Positions 17,591-25,791 of a DNA stretch of 64,000 nucleotides are shown piece by piece (position 1 is the stretch's first letter; every line of letters begins with the position of its first letter). The stretch covers positions 124,001-188,000 of the forward strand of contig NZ_BCNM01000005.1 of assembly GCF_001514495.1 (NCBI RefSeq). Reading direction: 5' to 3'. Under the pieces are notes generated by a model that saw only the letters and a list, made by a program, of their open reading frames with translations, was not told the origin of the DNA and made no database searches. The DNA is from Paenibacillus pabuli NBRC 13638. Its GTDB lineage: Bacteria; Bacillota; Bacilli; Paenibacillales; Paenibacillaceae. Position numbers and translations under genes: made by a program.

Positions 17591-17824
17591 CTAAGAGAAC
17601 GGCTTGTCATCAACCAAGATCGAATCGGTCGGGCAACCATCTACTGCATCTTGTAAGTCTTCTAGCAAATCCTGATCTATTACTGACATTCCGCGGTTGT
17701 CGTCTCCTTCGAAAATTACGTGTGCCAAACCCTCATCATCATAACCAAAAATCTCAGGCGCCACTGCTCCACATGCACCACAAGCGATGCAAGTATCTTT
17801 ATCAACACAGGTATATTTAGACAT
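17591..17824 (-). CDS. 4Fe-4S ferredoxin
   Basis: Small acidic electron carrier of 77 residues. It has [13 protein letters not shown], the three-Cys CxxCxxC motif, and a distant CPT (VDGCPTDSI), giving four ligands for one [4Fe-4S] cluster, as in Bacillus Fer. AAGGAGGG precedes the ATG by 7 bases. It lies between the glutaredoxin gene, from which it is separated by a terminator, and csoR. It may supply electrons to the reductase-like protein at 18404-19039; this is an inference from proximity only. Confidence 0.93.
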   Translation of the reverse strand: MSKYTCVDKDTCIACGACGAVAPEIFGYDDEGLAHVIFEGDDNRGMSVIDQDLLEDLQDAVDGCPTDSILVDDKPFS

Positions 17825-17889
17825 ATTATACCCTCCTTACAACGAGATATCACCCAAAAGGCTGTTTCCAGGAAAATAAGTTAAGAATA

Positions 17890-17914
17890 ACCCCGGTCGA
17901 AAGTTGACCGGGGT
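17890..17914 (-). terminator. Terminator of the copper operon
   Basis: ACCCCGGTC and GACCGGGGT are perfect 9-base arms with a 7-base loop, immediately after the glutaredoxin gene. TTATTCTTAA follows on the minus strand. Confidence 0.75.
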
Positions 17915-17922
17915 CATAAGAG

Positions 17923-18162
17923 TTACTTAACTAACTCACTGATTTCAGTGAGATTTTCGGCAAAGCCTACAAACACCTTATCTCCAATGACAATGGTTGG
18001 AACAACCTGTTTTCCAGTCAACTTCCTGACTTCCTCAGCATACTTGGCGTCATCTTCACAATTGTAATCCGTATAGGGCAGTTCATGCTCTTTAAAGTAA
18101 CGTTTAGCATAATTGCAATCGCTACAGGTTGGGATTGAATAAATCTGAATGGATTCCGTCAT
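17923..18162 (-). CDS. Glutaredoxin/NrdH-type thiol redoxin
   Basis: Thioredoxin-fold protein of 79 residues with the active-site CSDC (IPTCSDCNYAKRYF) and the cis-Pro region KQVVPTIVIGDKVFVGF. It should reduce disulfides or, in this context, keep the Cys ligands of the copper chaperones reduced. The CxxC sequence CSDC is not the usual CPYC or CVQC. The start at 18162 has AAGGAGG 10 bases upstream; a TTG two codons earlier is too close. It is the last gene of the run that starts at copZ. Confidence 0.88.
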   Translation of the reverse strand: MTESIQIYSIPTCSDCNYAKRYFKEHELPYTDYNCEDDAKYAEEVRKLTGKQVVPTIVIGDKVFVGFAENLTEISELVK

Positions 18163-18194
18163 GCCCAATTACCCTCCTTGCACTTCAATATATA

Positions 18195-18398
18195 TTACGC
18201 TCCGACGTTATATCCTTTTTTACGGATCGCTTCTTCAATTTCAGCGATTTGAACTTTAGAATCGTCAAATCGAACTTCTACTGTTCCTTGTTCAAAATTA
18301 ACGTGGCCTTCAGCGCCAATAGCGCTAATTGCACCTTCAATTTTAGGAACACAAGAACGGCAAGACATACCTTGAATTTTTACGGTAGCTTCTTTCAC
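18195..18398 (-). CDS. CopZ-like heavy-metal-associated domain protein
   Basis: A 67-residue single HMA domain (VKIQGMSCRSCVPKIEGAI), with the MxCxxC metal-binding motif. It differs from the copZ at 22419-22619 in having CRSC in place of CQHC. I choose GTG 18398, 9 bases after AAAGGGGG; GTG 18407 overlaps the stop codon of the upstream gene (GTGA) and is an alternative. It should carry Cu(I) or a similar ion within the cytoplasm. A second, different chaperone beside a reductase-like protein suggests a dedicated partner. Confidence 0.88.
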   Translation of the reverse strand: MKEATVKIQGMSCRSCVPKIEGAISAIGAEGHVNFEQGTVEVRFDDSKVQIAEIEEAIRKKGYNVGA

Positions 18399-18403
18399 TG
18401 TTT

Positions 18404-19039
18404 TCACCCCCTTTCAAGCGTCATAGCTTTCAAGTTCTCCAGTGTCATTCGATTAACGAATTTGCTGAATTTTTCTTTGCCTTTCGCATGCATCTTATAA
18501 TATTCAATAATTGCGGTAACGGAGGGAATAAGCTGATCCTCCGTAAGTCCGGAACTTAGCAGCATGGCGAAGGAGGTTTTAAGCCCCTTCGACTCGCCAC
18601 CAACATAAATATCGAACTTATCGCGCATCTTGACGACCCCAATATCCTTAATCAACGGTTCACTAGTGCCTAATGCACACCCTGCATATCCAATCTTTAG
18701 TGGTGTAGGCGTATCGATACCGGAAATGGCTTGATTTAAATTTTTGGCTGTTTCCAAGCCTGCTTCTTCTGCACCTCTACAAAAATTGCAAGCAATCAGA
18801 CTTTTGGTTACAAATCCTGCAGGATTTATTTCAAGACCGTGATCCTCAAGTTCATTTTTGATCTGATCTCGTTGTTCAATCGATACTTCTGCGTAGAGTT
18901 GCTTAAAGGGTGTCATTTCCACTTTTGAATCTGGGCCAATAATCTCGCCAATTTTAACTAGTTGCTCCGGAGTGAATAAACTTCCACCAAGTTGGATTGC
19001 TGGACTAATCGCTATTTTAATTTTATCTTCCATGCCCAT
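18404..19039 (-). CDS. Nitrite/sulfite reductase half-domain protein lacking the siroheme-ligand Cys
   Basis: Cytoplasmic protein of 211 residues. The N-terminal 65 residues resemble the ferredoxin-like half-domain of nitrite and sulfite reductases (LFTPEQLVKIGEII ... EINPAG), and the rest resembles the start of the siroheme/[4Fe-4S] domain (ACNFCRGAEEAGLETAKNL ... GYAGCALGTSE). Full reductases carry two such repeats and four Cys in the pattern C-x5-C plus C-x3-C. Here I see CxxC and GC, but the last Cys, which bridges cluster and siroheme, is replaced (CALGT). Siroheme binding is therefore doubtful. It lies 10 bases after the lipoprotein gene and abuts the HMA gene, so it belongs to the copper operon. 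The function is unknown. Confidence 0.8.
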   Translation of the reverse strand: MGMEDKIKIAISPAIQLGGSLFTPEQLVKIGEIIGPDSKVEMTPFKQLYAEVSIEQRDQIKNELEDHGLEINPAGFVTKSLIACNFCRGAEEAGLETAKNLNQAISGIDTPTPLKIGYAGCALGTSEPLIKDIGVVKMRDKFDIYVGGESKGLKTSFAMLLSSGLTEDQLIPSVTAIIEYYKMHAKGKEKFSKFVNRMTLENLKAMTLERG

Positions 19040-19049
19040 ACGTCTCTAC

Positions 19050-19925
19050 TCACTTTACATCTACTACGAAAGGTACTGTAAAGACTTCCCCATCGTGTTG
19101 GAATTGGCCCCAGATTTTATAAATTCCGCTATGCGGGAAGGAGGTCATAAATTCCGCTTTTGGACCTGTTGCCTTTTCCTCTGTTGGATGAACATGCAGA
19201 TATTGCTCTGCATCCTCAGAAAGGATAACAACATGACCTACAGCACCGAGGTATTGTTCCAGGTTATTGATCCCTTCGTTCGTTTTCGCATCCATGATAT
19301 TAAAAGTCAGATTTACATCTTCGTTGGCCTTTGTGCTACTCAATGAAAGTTCGATTTTTTTACCATCCACTTCTTTTACAAGATTGGAATCCGCTTGAAC
19401 AGGCTCTTGGGCTTTTGCTGCCCCCCCAACGTTCACCCATTCACTGGGTGTAGTACTCGCTCCACCTTTTGGAACAAAGTCGGCAAGGATTTGGTATTCT
19501 CCTCCGGCTGGGAATGAAGTTTCAATCTCAAACTTTCCATCGCCCTTATAATCAGGATGAATGTGATTAAAGTAAGAAAGATCTTTACTCACCACGATAA
19601 GGTGCATTCGTTTTTCGTGACCCGTTTCAAATTCTTTAACCGGATTTCCATCAGCGTCCGTGATTAAGATCGTCAGATGCGAATCTTCGTTGGCCTTCAC
19701 ATCTGATGCAAAGGAGAACGAGGCTTTAAGGGTACTTGCTGTTGAATCAGCATGAGGCCCTGCATGATCATGACTCACAGTTTCATTTTCAGAATTCATC
19801 TCATCATGATTCATACCACCATGTCCATCTGTATGTGCACTTTCTTTAGGGGTTCCGCAAGCAGACAACACACCGAAAGCTAAAACACCGGTTAACATTA
19901 GCATGATTTTTTTCCTCCTCATCAT
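19050..19925 (-). CDS. Membrane lipoprotein with two YtkA-like domains, His/Met-rich N-terminus
   Basis: Extracytoplasmic lipoprotein of 291 residues. The signal ends in a lipobox LSAC with Cys23. A short region follows with many His, Met and acidic residues (HTDGHGGMNHDEMNSEN, HDHAGPHAD). Two copies of a beta-rich domain come next (about 65-170 and 180-291), each with an HLHV-like His motif (MHLIVVSKDLSYFNHIHPDY; HVVILSEDAEQYLHVHP). YtkA-like domains occur in copper-handling loci, and the His/Met clusters suit Cu binding outside the membrane. AGGAGGG precedes the ATG. It follows copA by 27 bases. Confidence 0.87.
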   Translation of the reverse strand: MMRRKKIMLMLTGVLAFGVLSACGTPKESAHTDGHGGMNHDEMNSENETVSHDHAGPHADSTASTLKASFSFASDVKANEDSHLTILITDADGNPVKEFETGHEKRMHLIVVSKDLSYFNHIHPDYKGDGKFEIETSFPAGGEYQILADFVPKGGASTTPSEWVNVGGAAKAQEPVQADSNLVKEVDGKKIELSLSSTKANEDVNLTFNIMDAKTNEGINNLEQYLGAVGHVVILSEDAEQYLHVHPTEEKATGPKAEFMTSFPHSGIYKIWGQFQHDGEVFTVPFVVDVK

Positions 19926-19952
19926 TATTGCCCTCCTATTGTATGGCCTTGA

Positions 19953-22391
19953 TTAGTGACGTATTTTTACGCGTTGCAATCGGAGGGCGTTGAGAACGAC
20001 GGAAACCGAACTCAAGGCCATCGCTGCGCCTGCAACCCATGGCGCTAACAGACCGATAGCAGCAATAGGAATGCCTAAGGTGTTGTAACCAAGCGCCCAG
20101 AACAAGTTTTGCTTAATGTTGCGCATGGTCTTACGACTCATGTAGATAGCATCAGGAATACTGGATAGATCGCCGCGCATGAGTGTTACATCAGCCGCTT
20201 CCATCGCCACATCTGTCCCCGTACCAATCGCCATACCAATATCTGCAGTTGCCAAAGCCGGAGCATCGTTGATACCATCGCCAACCATGGCCACTTTTTT
20301 ACCTTGAGATTGTAGTTTTTTCACTTCTTCCGCTTTTCCTTCAGGCAAGACCTCTGCACGAACATGGTCAATACCCACTTGAGCAGCGATGGCTTTCGCC
20401 GTACGTTCATTGTCACCTGTAATCATAATGACCTGGATGCCCATTTCTTTCAGACGGCTCACTGCAGCTTTCGAAGTTTCTTTAATCGTGTCTGCTACAG
20501 CGACCATACCTGCATATTGACCATCAATAGCAACCAGCATCGCAGTTTTGCCCGCTTCTTCCAAACGTGACATCGAATGATAAGCTGCTTTTGCATCGAT
20601 ATTATACTTTTCCATCAGTCGACGTGTACCCACGAGTAGCTGTTTACCTTCAACCATTGCTTGGATTCCGAAACCCGGAAATGCTTCAAAGGATTGAGTT
20701 CCTGGTAGTTCGATATTTCGTTCCTGGATGCCCACAACGATGGCTTCTGCAAGTGGATGCTCAGAATTTTTCTCTGCAGCTCCAACAAGTTTCAGGAATT
20801 CATTTTCATTGCCAAGAGCGACGACGTCAGTCAATTCAGGTTTACCTTTTGTAACAGTACCGGTTTTATCCAGAAGGATCGCATCAATTTTATGCGTCTG
20901 CTCCAGATGCTCCCCGCCTTTGAACAACACCCCTAGTTCAGCCGAACGACCAGACCCCGCCATAATGGATGTTGGGGTTGCAAGTCCAAGTGCACAAGGA
21001 CATGCGATAACAAGAATCGCAATTGCTTTTTCTAACGAACCTGCAAAATCACCTGGTGTAACCCAGAAGTACCAAACCACGAAAGCAACTATTGCAATCC
21101 CTACAACGATCGGGACGAATATGCCCGAGATCACATCGGCTACCCGCTGAATTGGTGCTTTTGATCCCTGAGCTTCTTCAACAACCTTAATAATTTGTGC
21201 AAGAGCGGTTTCTTTACCTACTTTGGTTGCTTTGATCCGAAGAATACCGTTTTTATTAATCGTAGCTCCAATCACAGCATCTCCGACTTTTTTCTCTACC
21301 GGAAGGCTTTCACCCGTAAGCATGGATTCATCCACAGATGAGTTCCCTTCCAGCACCTCTCCGTCTACAGGTACTTTATCTCCTGGACGAATAAGGACAA
21401 CATCTCCTACAATGACTTCATCCACTGGAATGGTAAGCTCTTTACCATCCCGGACCACTAATGCCGTCTTCGCCTGCAGACTCATCAGTGATTTAATAGC
21501 CTCTGATGTTCGGCCTTTCGCAAGTGATTCAAACAATTTACCCATTAGAACCAGTGTAATAAGGACCGCACTCGTTTCATAATAGAGGGATGGACCATGA
21601 TGCATACCGTCTGCCATACTTGACCATTGAATGGTCAAATATAAACTGTAGAAGTACGCTGCAGAGGTACCTAGTGATACCAACACATCCATGTTGGCAC
21701 TCCCGTTCCGGAGAGCCTTATACGCACCCACATAGAACTGTCTACCAATATAAAATTGTACTGGTGTAGCCAGGATCAGTTGGAACCACGGATTCATAAA
21801 CAAATCCGGTACATAGATCCATGAAGTGAACGAGAAGTGACCTACCATAGTCCACAACAGCGGCAAGGAAAGAATTGCCGAAATCAGTAATTTCCGTTTT
21901 TGATTGCTCAGTTCTTTGGCGCGATGGTCACTTGCACCACCACTGGAACCGTCTGCCTTGATGATCGCTGTATAACCGAGTTTGCTCACCTTTTCTTTCA
22001 TGTCTTCGATGGAAACCTCACCAGGAGAAAATTCAACTCGGGCCGTTTCCATGGCGAAGTTTACTGAAGCGTTAGTCACGCCGGGCAGCTTGTTCAGGCC
22101 CTTTTCAATTTTGTTCGCACATGCTGCACAGGTCATGCCTTCAAGATTGAACTGCGCAACCTCTGATACGGAACCATATCCCAGTTTTTTGATTTTTTCC
22201 TCAAGTTCTTTCATTTCCACTTTCGTGGGATCATACGTTACACTTGCCTTTTCCAAAGCAAAGTTAACATTTGCTGATGTGACCCCGTCCATTTTACCGA
22301 GGCCTTTTTCAATTTTGTTTGCACAAGCTGCACAAGTCATACCTGTAATTTGTATACTCGACTGTTTTGTCTGAGCCTCTGCTGTTGCCAC
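19953..22391 (-). CDS. copA: Cu(+)-exporting P1B-type ATPase CopA
   Basis: Membrane pump of 812 residues. Two N-terminal HMA domains each carry [15 protein letters not shown] (first Cys pair at residues 20 and 23, second near 90). Eight transmembrane helices follow, with the ion-path CPC in [13 protein letters not shown], the TGES actuator motif ([11 protein letters not shown]), the phosphorylation site DKTGT, the HP motif (SEHPLAEAI) and the hinge [10 protein letters not shown]. These are the signature residues of Cu(I) exporters. The start is a GTG at 22391 with GGGGAG 11 bases upstream. It follows copZ by 27 bases and is co-transcribed with it. Confidence 0.97.
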   Translation of the reverse strand: MATAEAQTKQSSIQITGMTCAACANKIEKGLGKMDGVTSANVNFALEKASVTYDPTKVEMKELEEKIKKLGYGSVSEVAQFNLEGMTCAACANKIEKGLNKLPGVTNASVNFAMETARVEFSPGEVSIEDMKEKVSKLGYTAIIKADGSSGGASDHRAKELSNQKRKLLISAILSLPLLWTMVGHFSFTSWIYVPDLFMNPWFQLILATPVQFYIGRQFYVGAYKALRNGSANMDVLVSLGTSAAYFYSLYLTIQWSSMADGMHHGPSLYYETSAVLITLVLMGKLFESLAKGRTSEAIKSLMSLQAKTALVVRDGKELTIPVDEVIVGDVVLIRPGDKVPVDGEVLEGNSSVDESMLTGESLPVEKKVGDAVIGATINKNGILRIKATKVGKETALAQIIKVVEEAQGSKAPIQRVADVISGIFVPIVVGIAIVAFVVWYFWVTPGDFAGSLEKAIAILVIACPCALGLATPTSIMAGSGRSAELGVLFKGGEHLEQTHKIDAILLDKTGTVTKGKPELTDVVALGNENEFLKLVGAAEKNSEHPLAEAIVVGIQERNIELPGTQSFEAFPGFGIQAMVEGKQLLVGTRRLMEKYNIDAKAAYHSMSRLEEAGKTAMLVAIDGQYAGMVAVADTIKETSKAAVSRLKEMGIQVIMITGDNERTAKAIAAQVGIDHVRAEVLPEGKAEEVKKLQSQGKKVAMVGDGINDAPALATADIGMAIGTGTDVAMEAADVTLMRGDLSSIPDAIYMSRKTMRNIKQNLFWALGYNTLGIPIAAIGLLAPWVAGAAMALSSVSVVLNALRLQRVKIRH

Positions 22392-22418
22392 AATAACTCA
22401 CTCCCCTCATGCCGTTAC

Positions 22419-22619
22419 TTATGATACTTCATAGCCCTGTTCTTCAATAACTTCTTCGATCTTCTCCAACGAAACCTGACCTTCGTCATACGTCACTTCA
22501 ACTGAATCATCAACGAGATTTACTTTGCCGGATACATTTATTTCTTTCAAAGCACCTTCGATGGAATTTACACAATGTTGGCAACTCATACCTTGTACCT
22601 TCAATACAATGTTTTTCAT
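22419..22619 (-). CDS. copZ: Copper chaperone CopZ
   Basis: A 66-residue ferredoxin-like HMA protein with MSCQHCVNSIEGAL, the Cu(I)-binding CxxC motif with the extra His found in Bacillus CopZ. It delivers Cu(I) to CopA and to CsoR. The start at 22619 is preceded by AAGAAGGGA; an earlier in-frame ATG at 22700 would run through the promoter. It is the first gene of the copper operon, with a CsoR-type operator in its promoter. Confidence 0.95.
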   Translation of the reverse strand: MKNIVLKVQGMSCQHCVNSIEGALKEINVSGKVNLVDDSVEVTYDEGQVSLEKIEEVIEEQGYEVS

Positions 22620-22704
22620 TTTATTTCGTCCCTTCTTTTTTGGATTAGTTTGATCTAAACAGCGGGTTAACTCTTGAAGACAGCTGTTCGTACTTCGCAA
22701 ACAA

Positions 22705-22734
22705 AGTATACCCCCCTACCCTATATTAAGTCAA
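22705..22734 (-). promoter_or_regulatory. copZ-copA promoter with CsoR-type operator
   Basis: On the minus strand TTGACT (-35) and TATACT (-10) are 18 bases apart. The spacer (TAATATAGGGTAGGGGGG) is the G-rich sequence typical of CsoR operators, so a bound repressor would cover the polymerase site. The plus-strand 19-mer at 22708-22726 matches the one at 22976-22994 in 16 of 19 positions. Confidence 0.75.
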
Positions 22735-22775
22735 ACGATTTTTTATATTTCTGTAATGCATGCACAATAAAGAAG

Positions 22776-22907
22776 CTATCTCAGAAGTTTATTCATAATC
22801 GTCATCAACTCTGAGATGCTCCCTAACGTCCTCATGATACGTTCCCTTTTGAATGAACCCTTGATTCCACGGACTTGACGTTCATATAACTTAATCGATT
22901 TATTTGA
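22776..22907 (-). pseudogene. Decayed csoR remnant at the head of the copper operon
   Basis: One reading frame encodes about 43 residues ending in a stop, with no start codon in place. The part ERQVRGIKGSF matches EGQVRGVKGMI of CsoR, and the last residues ISELMTIMNKLLR match LDELMITINKLIK at the CsoR C-terminus. Upstream codons for Ser-Asn-Lys also match the intact protein. About 35 internal residues, including the metal-ligand region, are missing. Its promoter and operator remain at 22973-23001. I infer that the original order was csoR-copZ-copA and that the working csoR is now the copy at 17184-17513. Confidence 0.7.
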
Positions 22908-22972
22908 AACTGTGTTTTACTCTATTCGAAAAATGGATCTTACGGTTTGAATGACAGTGGATAATCATAGCA

Positions 22973-23001
22973 ATCATACCCCCAACCCCTATATTTGTAG
23001 A
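22973..23001 (-). promoter_or_regulatory. Second CsoR-type promoter, upstream of the csoR remnant
   Basis: On the minus strand TCTACA (weak -35) and TATGAT (-10) are 17 bases apart, with a G-rich spacer (AATATAGGGGTTGGGGG). The layout copies that of the copZ promoter. It could still drive a transcript reading through the remnant into copZ. Confidence 0.55.
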
Positions 23002-23010
23002 TAAAAAATT

Positions 23011-23038
23011 TTCAGAAGGTCGATCGCGACCCTCTGAA
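23011..23038. terminator. Terminator of the beta-mannoside operon
   Basis: TTCAGAAGGTCG and CGACCCTCTGAA form 12-base arms with one mismatch around ATCG. A-runs on one side and AAAATTTTTT on the other allow stopping in both directions. It lies about 100 bases after the beta-mannosidase stop. Confidence 0.75.
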
Positions 23039-23136
23039 AAAAGCATCTTATATAGGAATATCGTCTACGCCTTACAGGATCACGCTCTACCTTAATAGGG
23101 CAACGAACATCTCATATTCATCAAAGAACGCAAAGC

Positions 23137-25707
23137 TCAGGCTTCGCTTCCATTCATCGCGCTTACTCGAAGTTCTGTCCAAGGCAGTGGAACCTGTTCC
23201 GGATGACGCAGCCGAACGGTTCTGCTCTCCCCAGGGAGCAGATCGAAATAGTTGTCACTGAAACGGACACGTCCGAGGGGCAGTTCGAGCTTCACCAAGC
23301 GGGCGATGCCGCCACTCGCTGTCACCGTGACCGATTGTTCCTCCTCGTTCACGTGCACACTGAGCCGGGATTGAGGCAGCTTAACATCTTTCGGATCACG
23401 TAAGAAATATCGATTGAATGGTGCTGAAAAACCTTCACCTACCAATTCAACCATCACCTCTTCTGCCGGTCTGCCTCCCAATACTTCCGCTTCGCTGAAT
23501 TCTGCAATGCAAGCGGACGATTGTGCGCCTGTCTCCACACGATACAAACTGGAATACACCATCTCCCCATCCAGTCCATAGACATGAAGTCGAAGCACCC
23601 CATTTAACATCTCCCGTGTATCATTCACGACCCATAGTCTAAGCAGCTCACCCGGCTCATGTTCCAGCGACAATAAAATGGGATGAAAGAATATTTTCCC
23701 GTAATAAAAAGAGGCTTTCGGCAGCAGCTCATAGTCAATCATGGACCAGCTTGTGCCCGGCCAGCTGTCATTCAGCTGCCACACGAGGGCTCCACTATTG
23801 CGATGATTGATCCGCCGGAAATGCTCAATGCCGTATCGTAATCCTTCTGCCTGTGTCAGCATTGAATAATTCATATACTCTTCCATATTTTGCGGAATGC
23901 CCGTATATCCTTCCATCAGGAGAATGCCTTTCTGATGATTGGTATCCTTGTTCCGATAGGCCATTTCGGGGCTGCCCCAATAGAACTGCCCTGCGGGCAT
24001 GTTTTTCTCCAACGTGTACCGGTTGGCCGAGGCATGCATGCCGAATTCACTGCTGAACAGGGCATTGTCCTTTTTATAATTTTTGAATGTCACTCCTTGA
24101 ATACTGTAGTCCAGCAGTGGCGGCTCGCCGTGTTTTCGTGGATAGACGGAACCATGCCATACCTGCCAGTTGTGACGATCCCCTACATCCGGATCGTTGG
24201 CATCATTGCCATTACTGTCACCATACGGCGAGGAAGGCCAGTATGGACGAAATGAATCCAGCTGCTCCAGCACTTCCGGGAGCAGCTCATGATAGATAAG
24301 CTCTCCATAAAAGGGGCTGGTAATATCTCCACTGGCAGACTTCATGTCATAGAGCCAGTCAATTTCGTTATTGCCACACCAGAGTGCAAGCGAAGCACGG
24401 TTGCGCAGGCGCAGGACATTATTTTCGACCTCATCCCGCACATTGTTCATGAAGTCACGATTGAAATCAGGGAATAAGGCGTTGGCAAAAGCAAAGTCCT
24501 GCCATACCAGTATTCCTTGCCGATCGCATTCATCATAAAAGACCTCCTTCTCATATATGCCTCCTGCCCAGACACGCAGCATATTCATATGTCCTTCCAC
24601 GGCCAACTCGATCAGTTCACGATACCGGTAGGCAGGAATGGCACCAATCAGATGGTCCGCCGGAATCCAGTTGGCACCCTTGGCATACACACGGACTCCG
24701 TTCAGGATAAATGTAAACGCATCTTTACCCTGTTCATCACGAAGGGCCAGTTCAATGGTTCTTACACCAAAAGGCTCATTGTAATGGTCTACTTCCACCC
24801 CATCTGCAAATAACGTAACTTCCAGCCTGTACAAGTAAGGTTCGCCCAGATCATGCGTCCACCATAATTGCGGTGAATCCAATTCCAGTGCTGTATCTGC
24901 GAGACCATTTTCCACAACAACTTCGGCAGTTCGTGCCACTTCCTGTCCGCCCGCGTCCAATAAACGTATATCGCATGACATAGCCACCGCTTTTTCACGT
25001 TTCTGTCTGCTGCGGAAAGACAATACAGACTTCACGTCAGCAGTGACATGGACAACCGCTTGCTCTTTGCTGGCTGATTCAGTACGCGCAAATACGCTTT
25101 CCAGTTTCGCAATCGTTCGTCTCTTCAGCCGCACCCCGCCCCAGATTCCTACGGTAACCATCCGTGGACCCCAGTCCCAGCCAAAATTCATCGCTGCTTT
25201 GCGTAACCATGGCCGTTCCTTCGTATACGAAGACCAATCGAATGTCTCCTTGTCCTTGTGATGCAGATAAAGGGGGTCAAACTTGACTGCTATAACGTTC
25301 CAGCCATCACGAACCAGTGTCGTGACATCGAAAGTGTGGGACATGAGCATATTGGCCGTTTTGCCCACTTCATGTCCGTTTACATATATGGTGGCGAACG
25401 TATCCAGCCCGTCGAAGACCAGCTCGAAGGACTCCTCCGTCTCCCCAGCCTTCACCAGATTGAAGCTGGTGCGATACCACCATTCCTTCTGTTCGATCCA
25501 ACGACTCTTGGCATCGTTATGCCCATAGTAGGGCGGATCAATAATGCTGCGTTCCACCAGAGCGGAGTGAACATCTCCTGGCACCTCTGCTCCGATCCAG
25601 AATCGATCGTCCAGCGCAGCCGCTGCCACATCCATGGCCCGCTTCTCTCCTACCTCGAAATGCTGAATCTTCCACTGTCCTGATAATTCCTGATTTGAAC
25701 TATTCAT
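23137..25707 (-). CDS. Beta-mannosidase, glycoside hydrolase family 2 (intracellular)
   Basis: Enzyme of about 856 residues without a signal peptide. The N-terminal sugar-binding domain is recognisable (SFNLVKAGETEESFELVFDGLDTFATIYVNG), followed by an immunoglobulin-like domain and a TIM barrel. The acid/base Glu is in ALWCGNNEIDWLYD and the nucleophile Glu in LFSSEFGMHAS; these spacings and the WCGNNE motif are typical of GH2 beta-mannosidases. It should release mannose from imported beta-mannosides. I use ATG 25707, 10 bases after GAGG; ATG 25713 is possible. It is the last gene of an operon with an ABC importer and its two-component system. Confidence 0.93.
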   Translation of the reverse strand: MNSSNQELSGQWKIQHFEVGEKRAMDVAAAALDDRFWIGAEVPGDVHSALVERSIIDPPYYGHNDAKSRWIEQKEWWYRTSFNLVKAGETEESFELVFDGLDTFATIYVNGHEVGKTANMLMSHTFDVTTLVRDGWNVIAVKFDPLYLHHKDKETFDWSSYTKERPWLRKAAMNFGWDWGPRMVTVGIWGGVRLKRRTIAKLESVFARTESASKEQAVVHVTADVKSVLSFRSRQKREKAVAMSCDIRLLDAGGQEVARTAEVVVENGLADTALELDSPQLWWTHDLGEPYLYRLEVTLFADGVEVDHYNEPFGVRTIELALRDEQGKDAFTFILNGVRVYAKGANWIPADHLIGAIPAYRYRELIELAVEGHMNMLRVWAGGIYEKEVFYDECDRQGILVWQDFAFANALFPDFNRDFMNNVRDEVENNVLRLRNRASLALWCGNNEIDWLYDMKSASGDITSPFYGELIYHELLPEVLEQLDSFRPYWPSSPYGDSNGNDANDPDVGDRHNWQVWHGSVYPRKHGEPPLLDYSIQGVTFKNYKKDNALFSSEFGMHASANRYTLEKNMPAGQFYWGSPEMAYRNKDTNHQKGILLMEGYTGIPQNMEEYMNYSMLTQAEGLRYGIEHFRRINHRNSGALVWQLNDSWPGTSWSMIDYELLPKASFYYGKIFFHPILLSLEHEPGELLRLWVVNDTREMLNGVLRLHVYGLDGEMVYSSLYRVETGAQSSACIAEFSEAEVLGGRPAEEVMVELVGEGFSAPFNRYFLRDPKDVKLPQSRLSVHVNEEEQSVTVTASGGIARLVKLELPLGRVRFSDNYFDLLPGESRTVRLRHPEQVPLPWTELRVSAMNGSEA

Positions 25708-25743
25708 CTTCATCCTGCCTCGCTCCCCAGATCCTTTAGTTAA

Positions 25744-25757
25744 CGAAAACGTTTGCA
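25744..25757. promoter_or_regulatory. Weak cre-like site before the beta-mannosidase gene
   Basis: CGAAAACGTTTGCA lies 37 bases before the start codon. It has the symmetrical AAACGTTT core of LacI-family operators but fits the CcpA consensus at only some positions. Confidence 0.35.
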
Positions 25758-25791
25758 TTATTACATGACTTCATTCGTGTTTTGTTCACGT

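Larger units (their letters stand above)
22735..23136. other. Region between copZ and the beta-mannosidase gene
   Basis: It contains the csoR remnant, one CsoR-type promoter and the terminator at 23011-23038, and no intact gene. Together they mark the border between the copper island and the sugar locus. Confidence 0.6.
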
